NCBI GenBank assembly: GCA_037952775.1
Contig: JBANAY010000003.1
Span: 11,222,001-11,286,000 of the forward strand
DNA from: Clonostachys chloroleuca
Lineage: Eukaryota > Ascomycota > Sordariomycetes > Hypocreales > Bionectriaceae
Reading direction: 5' to 3'
DNA length: 64,000 nt
Part shown: piece after piece, positions 58,918 through 64,000 of the stretch
Numbering within the stretch: position 1 is the first letter of the stretch
Layout of the letters: each line of letters begins with the position of its first letter
Translations under genes and position numbers: made by a program
The notes under the pieces: model-generated
Database searches by the model: none
Seen by the model: the letters and a program-made list of their open reading frames with translations, nothing else
What the model was told of the DNA's origin: nothing

Positions 58918-61900
58918 GTCTGTAAAGCACGGTGAACGAGAGGGTGGGAGGCAGGACAAGCGTGAGGCGTTAGAGAGAGGCAGCCGTCGGAATCAGCCCT
59001 ATATATTACTCGTGAGGAGTCAGAGGGAGTGTCCATTCATAACAGCCAGCATAAGTGGGCAAGGGGAGAGGGAACACTTGACTGGGGTTGTACCTTGACA
59101 TCAATATTACACACAACAACTAGGACCATGTAATTGCAGCTTCCAAATGAGCCAAGGCAAGGCTTAGGCACGAAACCTTGCTCTGCCAGATTACCCAGGC
59201 TACTGGTTCTATGAATAACCAGCTACCAACGCACAGGCGGAGCGGTCCTCAACAGGGCAAACGAATGGACAGGCGGACAGAGGCAGACCAATGCCTTTGC
59301 GCTTGTTGCCGTGTTGTACCGTCAGTGATCAAGCCAAGAGGATACAGCAGGAATCCCCAGTGAATTGGCCGTCACAGAGTTCAGTAGAGCGAGCGTACGG
59401 AGAGGGGAGGTGAGAAGCAGGACGGGTGGCGACGCAGCTTACACGGAGAGATGGGGAGCTCCTGGACTAATATCGGCACATCATGACAAGAGACAGGGCC
59501 CGGCACTCTCATGCGAGGGACACGCCTCTCCGCGGGCAAGGCTAACCATCGCGCACGGGCGTGCAGAATCAAGGCTAAGAAGATGCGCGAGAATACTCGG
59601 AGGTATCCTTGTCGATGTAGCTATCCACTTTGGGTAGGTTGCTGAGCCGCGCTGTGGGACAGCGAGCATGGGGCATGGGTCACCGCACATTCACGAGAAC
59701 AAGAGATGCAGCTTGGTGGCCTGGGGGAGAATAAGATATCTCCACTCGCACCTACCCAAGCAAGGTTCAAAGAATATCGCCTCAACCCTCGAGGGGTCGG
59801 GTTGCAATCCTCGTTCTAGACCGTACTGAGGAAAAGGCCGAGTTGCGGGATGGAGAGGGATGACTACCGGCGGAGAAGTCGCATCTCAGTGCCTAACCTC
59901 AGCACTCATCATTCGAGTGGTGGCAGAGCTCGACGATGGGTGGAACAGGCACCTGTGTTGGGGGCCAGAGAGTACCATCGCCAAGGATGCAGAGTGAATT
60001 AGGTGTGATACTGCGCGGTGTGGTTCGGTCCCTTGATGCGTGTTACTTTAGTGCTCGGCCAGAGCAAAAGAACGTTAGCCGGCAGAGGCACCTGCAAGCC
60101 ACCATCTCGCAGGTGGGGCTCCAAGACAAGAGGGAGGACGACAATGAGCCTTTTACGAGGGGCTGAAGGCTCTGAACCAGTACCATCTTGCGAGAACAGC
60201 CCGCGTCCTCAGCCCGAGAAGGTGGCGCGCGCGGGTCATTGACTATGTGGGCACACCTTAGGCGTGGAAGAGCGTGCCAACCCAGTGAGGCAGAGAGACA
60301 TTCAGGCCGTGAGAAAATTGCATTCGTAGAGCGGCTGCCACCTTGGGAAAGAAGCAGCGACAGATGCGAGGTTGGCCAAAGACCAGCCGAATCGAATGCT
60401 CCCTCCCAGATAGGTGGGGTGAGTGAGAAAACCCCTGCCCCCCTGCCTAGTTCAGGCCGACCCAGTGGAAAATCTTCCCGATGGAGCCAGCCAGGTATTT
60501 CCATGGCAACCCAACAGTCGCATTGAGAAGCCGATTGGGGGCGATGCTGACGTGCACTCTGACAGGGGACGAGTTCTTTTGTTGGCAGTCAGACGAAGGA
60601 AAATTCCAATTCATCATGTGGGGATGGAATGAAGGTCGAACGTTTGTCTTCTCCCGCCGGCCGTAGCTGCCTTCTGCCGCCAGACCAGCGCCAGGCACAG
60701 ACAGCAGGAGGACCCGCTCGCGCTTTCCCTCGATTGAAAGCTGTCACCTGGCCAAGCCTCTAGCAATGGTCGGACATTGAGACCCTGATTGGCCGCCTTG
60801 GACCACCCCACCGCTCTTCCAACCCCCGCTCCATTTCCCCGCCCGGGAGCCTTTTTAGCAAGCATGGCGAAAGAGTTGGTACCTGCTACGGGTGCCAACA
60901 TCCAGCATCCGCCAGCACCACCACCGTCGGCCAGTGGAGAGTGTAGGCAGGTACCCTTGGGACTGACAACGGGCCAAACATCATTGGGTGATATCCTTGA
61001 GCTGACAGCAAACTATGGCCATTGTCGAGGCAGCTTTGTGCTGACGGCGGTCAAATGTACACAATCCGCTGCCAACGAGCTAACTAACCCGTCGGAAGCC
61101 ACAGTCACAGTGATACGACTAGAAACCGACGATCCCTGAGCAAGCACGCTCCAGCTCAGCGGCCAGGCCGGTCGGGTATGGACAACCATTCTCCAAATCA
61201 CCGATATTTGGACTCTTTGAGCCTTGGATAGCCATCACCCGCATCACGTTACGTAGCATCAACCCGCGGCCGCCACCCCCAAGGCCTGGCTCAATGCATG
61301 CGGGCTGGGGAGGATGCCGTCGCTATCACACATCAACCCCTCCAAGGTCCATTCCATCAGGCGAGACATTTGCCAAGTCAGCCCTGTAGCCTGTAGCGGT
61401 GGTGGTGCAAGGGAAGGCCGGTGGCTTAGGTCATGCTAAGCACTGGCAGCCCCTGCCACTCGCTAAGTGCTAGCAGGCTTGGCGCCATTATATGTCATCA
61501 ATCTTCTCTTGGTCTAGCAACAACCAACAACCTCGGAGGCTACGACCAATTGAGCATGCGCTGCGTCTCTGCTATCCTCGACGGAGAATACTAGCTCTAG
61601 TACCTGGCATTGTTCGTTGGTCCATCATCGCTCCAGCTGCATTACTTAAAGTTGAGTTGATGCCGTGGCATTCGCTTTGCCTATGATCCATCTAGTGCTT
61701 GCTTTTCCCATGCACGCATGGAATTCTGAGACGATGATCTACGGCTGCTCTGGCTGGCGAACCCTCGCTCCACATCCGATTCCCACGTGTCTGGGCCAGG
61801 CCAGCACCAGGTTGCTCACACCCTGCCCATCTCACCTCATCCTTGCTGTCCTCGAAGACCGAAAGGACCGACCGATCAATTGACTAAAAAAATCAAATGC

Positions 61901-63924
61901 TACCAAACAAGGAAAGACATGCCAATCACTTTGGGGTGCAATCTCTTTTTTGCTTTTCCCATCTCGCAGTATCCGCCACCACCCGCTCGCGACTTGCCCA
62001 CCACCGGGGCACCATCTTACGCACACGCACACGCGCTCAGCTCGCAGGCAAAGAATGGGGGACTGACAGGGTAGCTGTGTGCTTCGGTCGGGAAGCCGTC
62101 ATCGAGGTAGCCAACTCCCGCTACGATGCATGCGCGACCACTGATTAGGCAGGCAGGCGTTGGGCATGCCACCTCACCGTCAATGCTTCTCCAACTTTAC
62201 TCTGGCCCTCCCTGCAACTGGTGGCCCATGACCGCCGATCCCTGCTTGGGAGCTTACCATCCGCTCTTCAGGCCGCCCACTCTTGTGGCCTGCGCCCCGA
62301 TCTGAGTGGTGGCTTTTCGCCTGGTCGCCAAATAGACCCTGGATCATTGCAACCCTCCGTCGTTGTTCACGGTAAACACGAGCTGATGAAGTGCCCTTAC
62401 CCTCACATTCGGGCGAACCATAATGGCGGGTTGGCCGCATAGGTGGCTGCTTTCGTCGCATATATTCGACGCCAATGGAAACTCAGACAACCACAACAAC
62501 AGCTGGGGGATCTTCGCCTTGTCGGGCCTGCGCGCCATATTGCTCTTCTCAACTCAGCTCCCTGCTAATACGATATACGCATGAGGACTTGCTCTGGGCG
62601 AGACACACCTCGCTCGCATCGCAGCCACTCGTTGAAAGGAACATCCGTAGTGCACACAGCCTTCGAAGCCCGCAAGACTCATCCTCAATGCGATCGCTGA
62701 CCTCTTCTTCCCCTCCCCTTGCATAATACGTAGCCAAAGCTTGGATCATCAACAGGCCCGGCCGCTCTGATTGCGATGCCAAAGTGGGACGGCCATGATC
62801 ACACTACCTCATCCGTGATCTTTTTTGGCGTCTACTGTGCAATTCGCTCGAACAAGGCTATCGGGCTTGTTCCCCTCGGTCCAGAGGTCTTCTTTCCTTT
62901 TTCCTTGATCCTCCGTGGTTGCTGCACCACCCCTGTCTCTGCATGCGTAGCCACCCACTTCCCTGCGCGCCAAGGTCAGCAACTATGGGTAGGGCTTATC
63001 CGAAAGACCTTCGGTCCCAGGGTTGGTCCCAGGGTGTACACTGTACTCTGGACACACATGTGAAATGTGATGCAGTGGTCGAGTGGCTCGTGGAAATACA
63101 ATGTACCAATGAGGGGATCTCGTCCACGCTGCTCCGCCAGACTCGGTGCCATTTCCTGTAATGGGGCCGTAATATGAACTTCTGTCCAACACGGTCTCGA
63201 CTCAACCGGGCAGCCCGCGGACTTGTCACCATTATGGCATCTTTACTAGTTCCTCTGTGGCAAAGATAATCCCGTCGTAGGCTCTGTACCCATCTATCCG
63301 TGTTGTCGCTGCGTGGTTTGCCGTCTGTATCTCAGCCCTCCTCACCTCATGCAGGTGATTGTGATTTTGCCCCAGCAAGGTTAGCCCAATCGCTGGATTC
63401 TCCCAGCTGAATCGACCTTTTACATTAACTCACATACTACACACTTGTACCCCATAGACGTGCTCACTCCTCTCTGGTGCTCTTGATTCCCCAAAGCGGG
63501 CCCAGGCGATACCCCCCAGCCTCTCCTTCAGCTCATCACCACTGCTGGCTGAGACCAAAGATTGCCTGCTCACTCACACCTCTCGTTCTGATACACGGGA
63601 AATTGCATGTGTCCAGCCGGATCGAACTCTGTGGCGTTTGCGGCTGATCTCCTCTGGATCGAACCTGGCGGTTTAGACCCAGACACACAGTATCACCCTG
63701 CTGTCGACCAAGACAGGAGAGGGGAACCGAACCTGTGAGGCGGCGAGACATACGGCTCCCAGTTTGCAGATCCAACGGCGAAGATTGGGACAGGAATTGT
63801 TCACGACCCATTCCCCACCGCCAATCTACCGGGTGATGTGCTTCTAAGTCGGTGTTGAGTTGATTCATCAATTATTCGGCTTCACTAGCATAATTTACAT
63901 TAAAAAAACGGCGCAGAGAAAGCG
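58918..63924. other. 5-kb gene-free divergent region
   Basis: The longest stretch without a gene, between the adhesin and a divergent secreted-protein gene. Many short frames, none protein-like. It contains a CAACCC..GGGTTG inverted pair around a CCCTCGAGGG palindrome near 59785-59805. No transposon ends or RNA genes were recognised. It may be extended regulatory DNA for two surface/secreted genes. Confidence 0.5.
59000..59006 (-). promoter_or_regulatory. Possible TATA element of the adhesin gene
   Basis: A TATATAT sequence lies about 83 bp upstream of the adhesin ATG on the minus strand. Position and sequence fit a TATA element. No other evidence. Confidence 0.35.
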
Positions 63925-64000
63925 ATGAAGGTCGCAGTTCAATCACTGCTCGTGGCCTTGGCCGGCACTGCCGTTGCGCAGTTTGGTGGATGGAAAGAAG
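63925..64000 (+). CDS. Start of a secreted-protein gene, cut by the window end
   Basis: The ATG at 63925 follows an A-rich context and opens a frame of 25 complete codons to the window edge. The peptide MKVAVQSLLVALAGTAVA followed by QFGGW is a textbook fungal signal peptide with an A-x-A cleavage site. The mature protein is outside the window, so its family cannot be named. It is divergent from the adhesin gene. Confidence 0.7.
   Translation, partial: MKVAVQSLLVALAGTAVAQFGGWKE

Noticed and set aside
59780..59830. Possible tRNA T-arm (GGTTGCAATCC)
   Set aside because: No matching acceptor stem, D-arm or anticodon arm at suitable distances.
1..64000. Transposons, CRISPR arrays, rRNA or secondary-metabolite clusters
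   Set aside because: No transposase, reverse transcriptase, integrase, spaced repeat array, 5S-like element, polyketide synthase or peptide synthetase motif was found on either strand. CRISPR is not expected in a fungal nucleus.

Overview
This window is nuclear DNA of a filamentous ascomycete. Genes have several exons, short introns (50-102 nt) with GT..AG ends and CTAAC/CTAAT-like branch sites, and no operons. The gene set (GINS Psf2, Alg9, Naf1, a Cdc4-type myosin light chain, a Bir1/survivin protein, thimet oligopeptidase, a LYC1-type acetyltransferase, a cAMP-receptor-like GPCR) is typical of Pezizomycotina. A Mad1-like surface adhesin and the overall style suggest Sordariomycetes, probably Hypocreales. 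That placement is an inference.

Layout. 0.6-2.1 kb: an unrecognised gene with an internal duplication. 2.7-6.1 kb: a large, frame-broken gene for a secreted, extremely lysine-rich repeat protein. 8.6-11.8 kb: cytosolic prolyl-tRNA synthetase and a convergent LYC1-like acetyltransferase. 14.5-17 kb: a short Zn2Cys6 regulator and PSF2. 17.6-24 kb: a sulfate permease and ALG9. 24.5-27.7 kb: NAF1 and a secreted M28 aminopeptidase, convergent. 28.7-31.7 kb: an F-box-like protein and a seven-helix receptor, convergent. 33.3-38 kb: an accessory-looking block with an FHA-kinase gene and an AT-hook gene, each interrupted by an in-frame TAA, plus a relic of a second FHA-kinase copy. 38.8-40.6 kb: an allantoate-permease-type MFS transporter. 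43.8-46 kb: thimet oligopeptidase. 48.5-49.1 kb: the myosin light chain. 50.7-55 kb: a CoA-binding protein and a Bir1-like protein with four AT-hook motifs. 55.9-58.9 kb: the adhesin. After 5 kb without a gene, the window ends at the start of another gene for a secreted protein.

The strongest cross-window observation is technical. Six conserved or otherwise intact genes (the Zn2Cys6 regulator, PSF2, sulfate permease, NAF1, MFS transporter, Bir1) each have one frame break. Every break lies in a run of five or six C or G, and every one is repaired by one extra base. Several of these genes are expected to be essential, so this is most likely under-calling of C/G homopolymers in the assembly rather than gene decay. 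The in-frame stops at 33.7 and 37.8 kb are a different kind of lesion and deserve separate attention.

The genes do not form one pathway. They are mostly housekeeping genes (translation, replication, snoRNP assembly, N-glycosylation, cytokinesis, chromosome segregation) with interspersed accessory genes for nutrient uptake, secretion, sensing and surface attachment. I see no RNA gene, transposon, CRISPR array or recognisable secondary-metabolite cluster.
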